A DNA stretch of 64,000 nucleotides, taken from contig DAOTXS010000039.1 of NCBI GenBank assembly GCA_034435055.1, forward strand, positions 1-64,000. The letters are read 5' to 3'. Of the stretch, positions 51,871 through 59,411 are shown in pieces. Both the position numbers and the translations under genes were made by a program. The first letter of the stretch is position 1. Every line of letters starts with the position of its first letter. The notes below the pieces were generated by a model, which saw only the letters and a list, made by a program, of their open reading frames with translations, made no database searches and was not told where the DNA came from. The DNA comes from DAOTXS01 sp034435055 (lineage in GTDB: Bacteria > Chloroflexota > Anaerolineae > UBA4142).

Positions 51871-52020
51871 TTATCGCGCGAGACCGTTGGTTACGCGGCT
51901 GAAAATGTTCGCGATCTGCGGCCCGAGAATCGCCAAAATCGCGATCACCACGATCGCCACCAAAACAAGGATCAATGCGTACTCAACCAAGCCCTGACCT
52001 TTTTCACGAGGAAGATACAT
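51871..52020 (-). CDS. flp: Flp major pilin
   Basis: 49 aa. MYLPREKGQGLVEYAL is followed by a long hydrophobic helix and a short hydrophilic tail (ANIFSRVTNGLAR). The class IVb prepilin site is KG then QGLVEY, with Glu at +5 and Tyr at +6, exactly as in Flp pilins. A strong AAAGGAGGTGA lies 6 bases before the ATG. The subunit polymerised by the Tad machine. Own promoter at about 52070-52098; hairpins downstream. A prepilin peptidase gene was not found in the window. Confidence 0.94.
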   Translation of the reverse strand: MYLPREKGQGLVEYALILVLVAIVVIAILAILGPQIANIFSRVTNGLAR

Positions 52021-52069
52021 GTCTGTCACCTCCTTTCCCCAAGAAAAATTGAATCGCTAATCTGACGCG

Positions 52070-52110
52070 ATTATACTGCAGACACCACAAAACTGCAATA
52101 GGAGTGCAGT
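52070..52110 (-). promoter_or_regulatory. flp promoter with three ACTGCA half-sites
   Basis: On the minus strand TTGCAG (52098-52093), 17 bases, then consensus TATAAT (52075-52070). The plus strand shows ACTGCA at 52075-52080 and 52092-52097 and its inverse TGCAGT at 52105-52110. The outer two form an inverted repeat over the -35; the first abuts the -10. This looks like an operator for a regulator such as the adjacent NarL-type one. Confidence 0.6.
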
Positions 52111-52133
52111 ACTCGTAAACTCTCAAATAAACG

Positions 52134-53186
52134 TTACATTACGGCAGGCAGTTCCACCCGAATCTTCGTTCCGCGCCCCGTCGCGCTTTGAATCTGTATC
52201 TTACCGCCGAGCATTTCAATCCGCTTTTCCAGATTGGCTAAACCGGAACTGCCGCGCTGGCGCACGTTTTGAAGCACCGCATCCACATCGAATCCACTGC
52301 CATCATCTTCGATGTTGACGATAACCGGGTTGCTTTGCAAGTCCAACGAAACTTGAACACGCGAGGCGTGCGCGTGTCGCGCAACATTGCTTAACAATTC
52401 CTGAATCGATCGGAAAACTGCGACTTCGATGTACGAGGGCAGGGGATTTTCACCAACCGTGGAGAGATGAATCGGCACGCGCGTTTTGCTTTCGTACGTT
52501 TGCGCGTACCGCTTGAGCGTGGGAATCAAACCAAGATCGTCCAGCATCATCGGGCGCAAATCAAAAATAAAATCGCGAATGCGTTGGAACGTTGTATTCG
52601 CCGCCGTTTTCAAATTGCCCAACTCGCCACGCGCTTTAGTTGGATCGACATCGAACAGCCGCTCGACGATTTCGGCTTGGAGGATGAGATTGGTCAACGA
52701 TTGTGCGGGACCGTCGTGCATTTGCCGCGCTAGATGTTGCCGTTCTAATTCCTGCGCTTCGATAATTTGAATGATCGATTTTTGATCGACGCCCGGTTTG
52801 CCCGTGCCAAAAACGACGGTGCTCGATGATTCGCCAACTTGTCGGGCAACGTACGCCAAACGATCTAATTGTCCGCGATAGCGTTGCAATGTGCGTTGTT
52901 TGTTCTGCAATTGCTCCAATTGATTTCGCATCATAAACAATCGCATCTGTGAATCGTGCGCGGCGGCGTAGGTGCTTTTGATCTCCTCGCGTGGATAGGC
53001 TTCCAAATTGGCTTCGACTTGGCGCAGACGTTGTGCCATATCGGTTTGGCGTTGTTGTAGTTTATCGACTTCGCCGGCAGTTTGTTTGACCAACACATCG
53101 ATCTCGCGCGCTTCACTATCGATTTGAGCGCGTTCCTTTTCAGCTTCTTCTGCAATGACGATTGGATCGGGAATGGGGTTTGGCAT
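52134..53186 (-). CDS. cytoplasmic DegS/NarX-like histidine kinase
   Basis: 350 aa without membrane segments. A long coiled coil (about 10-115) is followed by the HisKA_3 dimerisation region with phospho-accepting His157 in RQMHDGPAQSL, then IFDLRPMMLDDLGLIPTLKRY. The HATPase region has IQELLSNVARHAHAS (N box), VNIEDDGSGFD (G1 box) and GSSGLANLEKRIEMLGG (G2 box). The coiled-coil layout resembles DegS, a soluble sensor kinase. It probably phosphorylates the NarL-type regulator encoded 11 bases upstream. Confidence 0.92.
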   Translation of the reverse strand: MPNPIPDPIVIAEEAEKERAQIDSEAREIDVLVKQTAGEVDKLQQRQTDMAQRLRQVEANLEAYPREEIKSTYAAAHDSQMRLFMMRNQLEQLQNKQRTLQRYRGQLDRLAYVARQVGESSSTVVFGTGKPGVDQKSIIQIIEAQELERQHLARQMHDGPAQSLTNLILQAEIVERLFDVDPTKARGELGNLKTAANTTFQRIRDFIFDLRPMMLDDLGLIPTLKRYAQTYESKTRVPIHLSTVGENPLPSYIEVAVFRSIQELLSNVARHAHASRVQVSLDLQSNPVIVNIEDDGSGFDVDAVLQNVRQRGSSGLANLEKRIEMLGGKIQIQSATGRGTKIRVELPAVM

Positions 53187-53197
53187 GCGTCAACCTC

Positions 53198-53920
53198 TTA
53201 ACGTGCATCCTGCAGTCGAATCCAGCCGCGGCGCAGAGCATATACGGCGGCTTGGGTTCGATCATTCACGGCAAGTTTTCGTAGAATCGACGTCATATGA
53301 TTTTTGACTGTTTGGCGGCTGATGCCTAATTGTTGAGCGATTTCTTTGTTGCTCTTGCCGCGTGTGATGCAGGTTAGGATTTCCATCTCGCGCGCGGACA
53401 AGGGTTGGTAGGCAAATTCGGAACCCTCCACGTCTGCTACCTGCATCTGCTCGAATTGATTGATGAGCCAGGTTGCCACTTGGGGTTTGGCAAGCACCGC
53501 ATCGTTCAGCATATAATTGCCTTTGCTCACTTCGCGGATGGCTTTGACGAGTTCTTGCGGATCGACATCTTTGGGAAAGTACGCCGACGCGCCGGCGCGG
53601 ATGGCGTGTAACATTTGCTCGTCGTCGTGGTACGCGGTCAACACAATGATAGCGATGTGATTGCGCCCGCCGGTCAGTTCGCGTGTTACTTGGAGACCGT
53701 TTAACACCGGCAGATTGACATCCATCAAAATAACCTGCGGCTCCAATTTACGCGCCATATCCAATGCTTCTTGACCATCGGTCGCTTCGCCAACAATTGC
53801 AAAATCGGATTCCATTTCCACCACGCGATGCAAGCCGGCGCGGAACAGCGGATGATCATCGACGATCAAGAGGCGAATCTTGGACGGGCTTTTTTTCTTG
53901 GGCATCGTTTTAGCTTTCAT
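53198..53920 (-). CDS. NarL/FixJ-family response regulator
   Basis: 240 aa. Receiver domain: DD21-22, phospho-Asp67 in VILMDVNLP, Lys117 in FPKDVD. The LuxR-type helix-turn-helix is at about 175-235 (LSAREMEILTCITRGKSNKEIAQQLGISRQ in parts, then TVKNHMTSILRKL). The ATG at 53920 has GGGGGA 5 bases before it; a longer frame runs into the upstream kinase gene. Phosphorylation would let it bind DNA. The repeated ACTGCA sites at the flp promoter, about 1.1 kb away, are candidate targets. Confidence 0.92.
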   Translation of the reverse strand: MKAKTMPKKKSPSKIRLLIVDDHPLFRAGLHRVVEMESDFAIVGEATDGQEALDMARKLEPQVILMDVNLPVLNGLQVTRELTGGRNHIAIIVLTAYHDDEQMLHAIRAGASAYFPKDVDPQELVKAIREVSKGNYMLNDAVLAKPQVATWLINQFEQMQVADVEGSEFAYQPLSAREMEILTCITRGKSNKEIAQQLGISRQTVKNHMTSILRKLAVNDRTQAAVYALRRGWIRLQDAR

Positions 53921-54602
53921 CTTTTCCCCCATCGTGCCAAGGCATTGTCGCGCGCCACGGCATGGATAACACGACGCGAACACCGCGTCCCGGTTCGGAA
54001 AACACGTGCAAGTCGCCGCCGAGTAATGCGGCGCGGTCGCGCATCGCCACCAACCCTAGTCGTCTGCCCGCGTTCGTGTTGGCGGCAAAGCCGCGACCAT
54101 TGTCTGCAATGGTAATTTGGAATTGCTCGCCGATTTGCTCTAGCGTAACTTGAGCACTCGTGGCGCGCGAATGATCGCGCACGTTTTCCAGTGCTTCTTG
54201 CAGAATGCGAAAAATCGCTAGCTCAACGATTGCCGGCAGGCGTTCGTTCAGACGCTCCCAGCCGTGCATCGTGATCGTGACGTTGGCTTGCTCCGCGATT
54301 TGCTGGATGCATTTTTCCAGTGCGACGACCAGTCCCATTTCCTTGAGCAAAGGTGGTTGCAAGCCCGCAATGATATTGCGCAGACTAATCAAGCCCGCTT
54401 CAAGTTCTAGGCGGAGTTGTTGCAGACCGGCTTGCGCCACTTGCGGTTGCGTGTGCATCAACCGCAGACACGTTTCGATTTCGAGCGTGGCATTGGCAAG
54501 TAGTTGTGCTGGACCTTGTTGCAATATTTTTGCCAGACGATAGCGTTCTTCTTCTTCCGCCTGGATAATGATGGCTGTAGCTCGAGTTGCAGGATCAGGC
54601 AT
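53910..54602 (-). CDS. HisKA_3-type histidine kinase homolog lacking the phospho-accepting His
   Basis: 230 aa soluble protein. RYRLAKILQQGPAQLLANATLE aligns with the HDGPAQ phosphoacceptor block of NarX/DegS-type kinases, but His and Asp are both Gln (Q28, Q29; codons at 54526-54531). The ATPase side looks complete: LQEALENVRDHSRATSAQV, ITIADNGRGFA and RRLGLVAMRDRAALLGGDL. It cannot autophosphorylate at the normal place. The start at 54602 is used because the promoter (TTGCAC-17-TATACT) lies within a longer in-frame N-terminus. Overlaps the regulator gene. Confidence 0.88.
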   Translation of the reverse strand: MPDPATRATAIIIQAEEEERYRLAKILQQGPAQLLANATLEIETCLRLMHTQPQVAQAGLQQLRLELEAGLISLRNIIAGLQPPLLKEMGLVVALEKCIQQIAEQANVTITMHGWERLNERLPAIVELAIFRILQEALENVRDHSRATSAQVTLEQIGEQFQITIADNGRGFAANTNAGRRLGLVAMRDRAALLGGDLHVFSEPGRGVRVVLSMPWRATMPWHDGGKDES

Positions 54603-54627
54603 GTCAGCGTCCAAATCTCTCGAACTT

Positions 54628-54656
54628 AGTATAGCATCAAATCCAAGCATGTGCAA
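54628..54656 (-). promoter_or_regulatory. promoter of the two-component operon
   Basis: On the minus strand TTGCAC (54656-54651), 17 bases, TATACT (54633-54628). The expected transcript starts near 54621, about 20 bases before the ATG at 54602. Confidence 0.65.
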
Positions 54657-54665
54657 GGTTTTAAT

Positions 54666-54694
54666 TTGACATGCTTTTGGTAACCGGGTAGAAT
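54666..54694 (+). promoter_or_regulatory. promoter of the acyl-CoA dehydrogenase operon
   Basis: TTGACA (54666-54671), 17 bases, TAGAAT (54689-54694): a near-perfect sigma70 promoter, about 31 bases before the ATG at 54726, which has GGAGGAGG in front. Only nine bases separate it from the -35 of the opposite promoter. Confidence 0.8.
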
Positions 54695-54725
54695 GAAATC
54701 AATCACGCGGAGGAGGCATTCAAAG

Positions 54726-55868
54726 ATGATTGATTTCTCCCTTACGGATGAACAAAAAGCACTGCAAGAACTGGCACGTGACTTTGCCCAAAAAGAAATT
54801 GCCCCGGTTGCCACCGAACTAGATCGGACAGGCACGTTTCCCCACGCGCTCCTCAAAAAAGCCCATTCACTTGGACTGTTGAACCTGACCCTCGAAGAAG
54901 CGTACGGCGGCGGCGGACTTGGTTGGTTGGAATCCTGCATCGTCGGCGAAGAGTTGGCGGCGGCGTGCGCCGGTGTCACGACTGCCGCAAACGCAAATGA
55001 ACTTGCCTTAACCCCGCTTCACCTTGCCGCTTCCGAAGAGCAAAAACAAAAATTCATCCCGCCGATTGCCCAAGACGGCGGGTACGCCGCGTTTTGCGTT
55101 ACCGAGCCGAGCGCGGGCAGTGATGTTGTGGCAATGCGGACGCGCGCGGTGAAAAGCGGCGATGAGTACATTCTCAACGGCACGAAACATTTCATCACGA
55201 ACGGCGACGTGGCGCAGTTGCTCACCGTTTTTGCCGTAACCGATCCGGAAAAGAAACATCGTGGCATGTCGCTCTTTGCCGTTCCCGCCGATTTGCCCGG
55301 CATCAATCGTCATCACATGGGCGAAAAGATGGGACATCGCGCGTCCGATACTGCCGAAATTGTGTTTGAAGATGTCCACGTGCCGGCGGCGAATTTGATC
55401 GGCAAAGAAGGTGAAGGATTCAAAATCGCGATGGAGACGTTTGACCGGACGCGCATCGGCATCGGCGCGGCGGGCGTCGGCGTTGCGCGCGCGGCGCTGG
55501 AAGCCTCGATCAAGTTTGTCAAAGAGCGCCAGCAATTTGGTCAGCCCGTCGCCAATTTTCAGGGCTTGCAGTTTATGCTTGCCGATATGGCAATGAAAAT
55601 CGAAACCGCGCGGTTGTCGGTGTACTATGCCGCGTGGCAGGTCGATCACAAAATGCCATACGCGTACCAATCGGCAATCGCCAAAGCGTACGGCTCGGAT
55701 GTCGCTATGCAAGTGACGACCGATGCGGTTCAGCTTCACGGTGGCTACGGGTACTATGCCGAATACAAAGTGGAAAAGTACATGCGCGATGCCAAACTCT
55801 TGCAAATCTACGAAGGCACAAATCAGATTCAGCGCGTCGTGATCGCAAAAGCACTGTTGAAAGACTGA
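54726..55868 (+). CDS. acyl-CoA dehydrogenase
   Basis: 380 aa FAD enzyme of fatty-acid beta-oxidation or branched-chain amino-acid breakdown. FVTEPSAGSD-type block (FCVTEPSAGSD, about 132-142), the FAD-binding region around RQQFGQPVANFQGLQFMLADM, and the catalytic Glu in IYEGTNQIQRVVIAKALL near residue 365. Length and motif order fit short/medium-chain enzymes (Bcd/AcdA). EtfB and EtfA, its electron acceptor, are encoded downstream, so the operon forms one electron-transfer unit. Confidence 0.94.
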   Translation: MIDFSLTDEQKALQELARDFAQKEIAPVATELDRTGTFPHALLKKAHSLGLLNLTLEEAYGGGGLGWLESCIVGEELAAACAGVTTAANANELALTPLHLAASEEQKQKFIPPIAQDGGYAAFCVTEPSAGSDVVAMRTRAVKSGDEYILNGTKHFITNGDVAQLLTVFAVTDPEKKHRGMSLFAVPADLPGINRHHMGEKMGHRASDTAEIVFEDVHVPAANLIGKEGEGFKIAMETFDRTRIGIGAAGVGVARAALEASIKFVKERQQFGQPVANFQGLQFMLADMAMKIETARLSVYYAAWQVDHKMPYAYQSAIAKAYGSDVAMQVTTDAVQLHGGYGYYAEYKVEKYMRDAKLLQIYEGTNQIQRVVIAKALLKD

Positions 55869-55890
55869 CGATAGTACCAAGCGAGGAGTT

Positions 55891-56133
55891 ATGAGTCGAG
55901 ATTTCATTTTGATTTTTAGTGGGGGGATGGTGTCGTTGGTTACGACACTCATCGTACTTTTCGTCGCCGACTATTTGTATCGACGCGAGCAACTCAAGCA
56001 AGCGAAACCGGAACTCGTGCGCCCGGTGGAATCGCTCGATACGGGAGTCGTTCTGCCGGCTGAAATCATATCCGAACCGCCGCATCCGCCTGAAACGAAA
56101 CTTGTTCAGGTGAAAGAGGATACGTCGATCTAG
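55891..56133 (+). CDS. small single-pass membrane protein
   Basis: 80 aa. One hydrophobic helix at about residues 5-28 (ILIFSGGMVSLVTTLIVLFVA) is followed by a charged, Pro-rich cytoplasmic tail. AGCGAGGAG precedes the ATG. Located between the acyl-CoA dehydrogenase and etfB genes in the same direction. No family recognised; it may anchor or modulate the dehydrogenase/Etf complex, but this is only a guess from position. Confidence 0.65.
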   Translation: MSRDFILIFSGGMVSLVTTLIVLFVADYLYRREQLKQAKPELVRPVESLDTGVVLPAEIISEPPHPPETKLVQVKEDTSI

Positions 56134-56163
56134 TCGATTTATATTGCTCAAGGAGAATCGGGA

Positions 56164-56940
56164 ATGAACATTGTTGTTCTCATCAAGCGTGTGCCCGACA
56201 CCGAAACGCGCATCCAGTTGAAAGAGGGTAAAGTCGTAACCGACGGCATCTCCTGGATCATCAGTCCGTACGACGAGTACGGCATCGAAGAAGCGTTGCG
56301 AGTTGTGGAAAAGCACACGGGCAAAGTGACGTTGTTGTGTCTAGGACCGGAAGAGGCAAAAGAAACGATTCGCAAAGGACTCGCGCTCGGCGCGGACGAC
56401 GCGGTACACATCAACGATCCCGCGTTGTTGAATGGCGATGCATCGATGACTGCGAAGGTGCTTGCCGCCGCGCTCAAGCAAATGCAATTCGATTTTGTGC
56501 TGGCTGGCAAACAAGCGGTGGATGAAGATAACGCGCAAGTAGCGGTGCGCGTCGCCGAGTTGCTTGGTTTGCCGCACGTGAATTCGGTGATCAAATTGGA
56601 ATTCAGCGACGACAAGAAATCGGCAAAATGTTTGCGGGAGGTGGACGGCGACCGCGATCTGGCGGAGACCTCGTTGCCCGCGATTATCACGGCGCAACAA
56701 GGTCTCAACGAACCGCGTTATCCGTCGCTCAAAGGCATTATGGGCGCGAAGAAAAAACCCATCAAGGATCTGAAAGCCGCCGATTTGGGAATCGATCCGG
56801 CGTCGCTCGCGCCAAAGTTGGAAACCGTGAAACTCGATCCGCCGCCCGCGCGTCCGCCCGGCAAATTGATTCCCGGCGATGCCGCGACTGCAACTAAAGA
56901 ATTGGTACGCTTACTCCACGAAGAAGCGAAGGTGATTTAA
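56164..56940 (+). CDS. etfB: electron transfer flavoprotein subunit beta
   Basis: 258 aa. MNIVVLIKRVPDTETRIQL, AVDEDNAQVAVRVAELLGLPHV and VDGDRDLAETSLPAIITAQQGLNEPRYPSLKGIM are the EtfB blocks, including the family signature. With EtfA it carries electrons from the dehydrogenase to the quinone pool or another acceptor. AAGGAG precedes the ATG; etfA starts 1 base after the stop. Confidence 0.95.
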   Translation: MNIVVLIKRVPDTETRIQLKEGKVVTDGISWIISPYDEYGIEEALRVVEKHTGKVTLLCLGPEEAKETIRKGLALGADDAVHINDPALLNGDASMTAKVLAAALKQMQFDFVLAGKQAVDEDNAQVAVRVAELLGLPHVNSVIKLEFSDDKKSAKCLREVDGDRDLAETSLPAIITAQQGLNEPRYPSLKGIMGAKKKPIKDLKAADLGIDPASLAPKLETVKLDPPPARPPGKLIPGDAATATKELVRLLHEEAKVI

Positions 56941-56941
56941 G

Positions 56942-57922
56942 ATGAGCAACAATATTCTCATCGTCGCAGAGGAGCGCGATGGCGCTCTGCGCAAAGTCTC
57001 ATACGAACTGGTTACCGTCGCAAATGATATTGCCAAGAATTTGGGTGGCGCAGTCGAAGCGGTGGTGATGGGCAACAACGTTGGTGCGTGCGCAGAATCG
57101 CTGGCGAAAACCGGCGTTGCCAAAGTTTATCACGCGGATGGCGCGGTACTTGCAAATTTCGCGCCGGAAGTTTTTTCCACAACACTTGCAAACATCATCA
57201 CGAAAGCGCAACCGGCAGTCGTGCTGACACCGGCGACCGGCTTGGGCAAAGAACTGGGCGCGCAAGTTGCCGCGAAACTGGATTGGGGTCTCGTAACCGA
57301 TTGTGTTGGTTATCACGTCGATGGCGGTGCGGTGATTTTCAAGCGACCGGTTTACGCTGGCAAAGCGATTGCAACAGTCAAAGCCAAAGCGTTGCCGGTG
57401 ATGGCGAGTATTCGGCCAAACATTTTTCCGCCCACGGAACCCGGCTCGTCTGCCGCGCCAATCGAAAAGATCGATGTGGCGGCGGTAACGGCGCGCGCGA
57501 AGGTAACGGAGAAGGTGAAGAAAGAGGCGGTCGCCGTCGATTTGAACGAAGCGAAAATCGTCATTTCCGGCGGACGTGGCGCGAAGAGTACGGAAGGTTT
57601 CGCGCCGATTCACGAAATCGCCAAGATGCTTGGCGCGGCGGTGGGCGCGTCGCGCGCGGCGGTGGACGCCGGCTGGATCGATTACAGTACGCAAGTGGGG
57701 CAGACCGGCAAAACGGTCGCGCCGCAGTTGTATATTGCGTTGGGAATTTCCGGTGCGATTCAACACCTCGCCGGGATGTCGTCGTCCAAAGTGATCGTCG
57801 CGGTGAACAAAGACCCGGACGCGCCGATTTTCAAGGTTGCCGATTACGGCATCGTTGCAGATATGTTTGAAGTGTTGCCGGTGTTGAAAGAGGAACTGCA
57901 AAAAGTACTCGCGCAAAAGTGA
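56942..57922 (+). CDS. etfA: electron transfer flavoprotein subunit alpha
   Basis: 326 aa. The C-terminal FAD domain has ISGGRGAKSTEGFAPIHEIA, GASRAAVDAGWIDYSTQVGQTGKTVAP, LYIALGISGAIQHLAGM and VAVNKDPDAPIFKVADYGIVAD, the EtfA signature. Pairs with the preceding EtfB. A terminator follows 9 bases after the stop. Confidence 0.95.
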   Translation: MSNNILIVAEERDGALRKVSYELVTVANDIAKNLGGAVEAVVMGNNVGACAESLAKTGVAKVYHADGAVLANFAPEVFSTTLANIITKAQPAVVLTPATGLGKELGAQVAAKLDWGLVTDCVGYHVDGGAVIFKRPVYAGKAIATVKAKALPVMASIRPNIFPPTEPGSSAAPIEKIDVAAVTARAKVTEKVKKEAVAVDLNEAKIVISGGRGAKSTEGFAPIHEIAKMLGAAVGASRAAVDAGWIDYSTQVGQTGKTVAPQLYIALGISGAIQHLAGMSSSKVIVAVNKDPDAPIFKVADYGIVADMFEVLPVLKEELQKVLAQK

Positions 57923-57931
57923 GAAATGCCA

Positions 57932-57972
57932 CGCCCGTCTCGGTGGAAAAACCGGGACGGGCGTTTGCGTTT
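57932..57972 (+). terminator. rho-independent terminator after etfA
   Basis: Stem CGCCCGTCTCGG (57932-57943) with CCGGGACGGGCG (57952-57963), one wobble pair, loop TGGAAAAA, followed by TTTGCGTTT. Confidence 0.85.
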
Positions 57973-57983
57973 GGAGGTGAAAG

Positions 57984-58817
57984 ATGAACATCCAAGCGTT
58001 GTACGAATATGTTATTTTGCGTGACATTCTTGCGTATATTCTTCCAGGAAGTATTTCAATCGCCGGGGTTGCATTTATTGCCCAGGCATACGGGATTGAA
58101 CGTTGGAACAAAATTATCTTTTCGTTGGTCGACCTAAGTTCCTGGGCGTTTATCGTTGCATTGATTATGATTGCTTTTTTGGTTGGTCACGTTATTGACA
58201 TGTTCTACCGGCTTGTATTGCAAAGACGGGATTGGTATCAACGTCCACAGACAATTCGCAAAATGCTCACGGGCAGTGCAGACCCAAAGGCAGAAATACA
58301 ACACGATCCGATCAGAAATGGTATCCGCCAAGCTGTTGCAGAGTTTATTGGATTGGACTGGCAAAATACTTCCATTGATGAATGGATTTCATCCGGCAAA
58401 GCGTTTGAGAGTACTACACTGTTAGGTTACTGGATTGAACGAGTGGATTCCAAACTGTTCAACACAGAGATTGGTCGTCCCGTCGTTCAAGCGCATTTTC
58501 TCCATGCGTCAGGGCTAGCATTTCTATTTTTTGGATTTTGTGTAGTGATCGGTGAAATACTTCGCTGGCTGGGATTGCCTTTCACACCGAGCGGCGAACC
58601 CTTGGCAAATCTGGCAAATATTGTTGCCGTTTGGACATTAGGTATATTGCTTGTTCTTCAAGGTCGGCACAAGCGGGATATTCTTATTGAGCATACCTAC
58701 CGGGTCTTTTTTATGCTATGGCGACATCGCAAGTGCTTTGGTCAGGATCAGATGAAAGCAAGTGATGATCAGCAACCCCCTGCTCCGCTAGTTGGAGATC
58801 TGGGTGACGTAGTATAA
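57984..58817 (+). CDS. unrecognised polytopic membrane protein
   Basis: 277 aa. Four hydrophobic segments (about 12-33, 52-75, 172-192, 208-226) surround a cytoplasmic middle region (about 80-165) rich in charged and aromatic residues (LQRRDWYQRPQTIRKML). Strong RBS GGAGGTGAAAG. The codon choice (many AT-ending codons) differs from the GC-rich pattern of neighbouring genes, which may mean recent arrival. No known family was recognised. Confidence 0.7.
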   Translation: MNIQALYEYVILRDILAYILPGSISIAGVAFIAQAYGIERWNKIIFSLVDLSSWAFIVALIMIAFLVGHVIDMFYRLVLQRRDWYQRPQTIRKMLTGSADPKAEIQHDPIRNGIRQAVAEFIGLDWQNTSIDEWISSGKAFESTTLLGYWIERVDSKLFNTEIGRPVVQAHFLHASGLAFLFFGFCVVIGEILRWLGLPFTPSGEPLANLANIVAVWTLGILLVLQGRHKRDILIEHTYRVFFMLWRHRKCFGQDQMKASDDQQPPAPLVGDLGDVV

Positions 58818-58827
58818 ACTTGCAATA

Positions 58828-59379
58828 ATGGATCGTTTCGCAAATTTTCACAATCCCCAATTGAAGCATGTGCTCAAATCACTCCGCATCTTTGGCATCC
58901 TGCACGAGTATCATCCCGTTCTCGCCGGCACGTTTCCACTCGGTATCGATATTCCCGGCAGTGACCTCGACATCATTTGTGAGGTGCACGACCTCGACGC
59001 ATTTGAAAACGTCGTGCGCGCGGCGTTCGGCGAGTATGCCGGTTTCCGCGTGAGCCGGGAATCGGTGCGTGATGTTCCAACGATCATTGCGAATTTCGAT
59101 TATGCCGGCTTGCCCATCGAAATTTTTGGACAGCCGAAACCGGTGACGGAACAAAATGCCTATCGTCATCTGCTCGTCGAGGAGCGGTTGTTGGCGATAG
59201 GCGGGGAAACGGCGCGGGATGCAATTCGTGCGTTGAAACTTGCGGGATTCAAAACCGAGCCGGCATTCGCGCGCTATTTCAATTTGGCTGGCGATCCGTA
59301 CGATGTGCTTTTGGAATTATCGTTTCTGAACGATGATGAATTGCGAAAGGTCGTTGCAATGTTTCGATTGTCATGCTGA
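58828..59379 (+). CDS. DUF4269 nucleotidyltransferase-like protein
   Basis: 183 aa. GTFPLGIDIPGSDLDIICEV has the G-(S/F)...D-x-D order of nucleotidyltransferase folds, and IANFDYAGLPIEIFGQPKPVTEQNAYRHL with RALKLAGFKTEPAFARYF are the conserved DUF4269 blocks. The family may transfer a nucleotide to an unknown target. The last residues and the stop lie in a small inverted repeat (59368-59410), so the C-terminus may have been altered. Confidence 0.8.
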   Translation: MDRFANFHNPQLKHVLKSLRIFGILHEYHPVLAGTFPLGIDIPGSDLDIICEVHDLDAFENVVRAAFGEYAGFRVSRESVRDVPTIIANFDYAGLPIEIFGQPKPVTEQNAYRHLLVEERLLAIGGETARDAIRALKLAGFKTEPAFARYFNLAGDPYDVLLELSFLNDDELRKVVAMFRLSC

Positions 59380-59410
59380 GCACGTTCGCTTCGCTCCCTC
59401 AAAATGACAA
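59368..59410. repeat. small inverted-repeat element at a gene end
   Basis: TTGTCAT (59368-59374) and ATGACAA (59404-59410) flank GCTGAGCACGTTCGCTTCGC-type sequence. It resembles a common dispersed intergenic element of many bacteria; only one copy is in the window. It spans the DUF4269 stop codon and the gap to the convergent acyltransferase gene. Confidence 0.45.
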
Positions 59411-59411
59411 G

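Noticed and set aside
54603..54656. Longer N-terminus for the His-less kinase
   Set aside because: The extension contains a TTGCAC-17-TATACT promoter, so transcription most likely starts after it.
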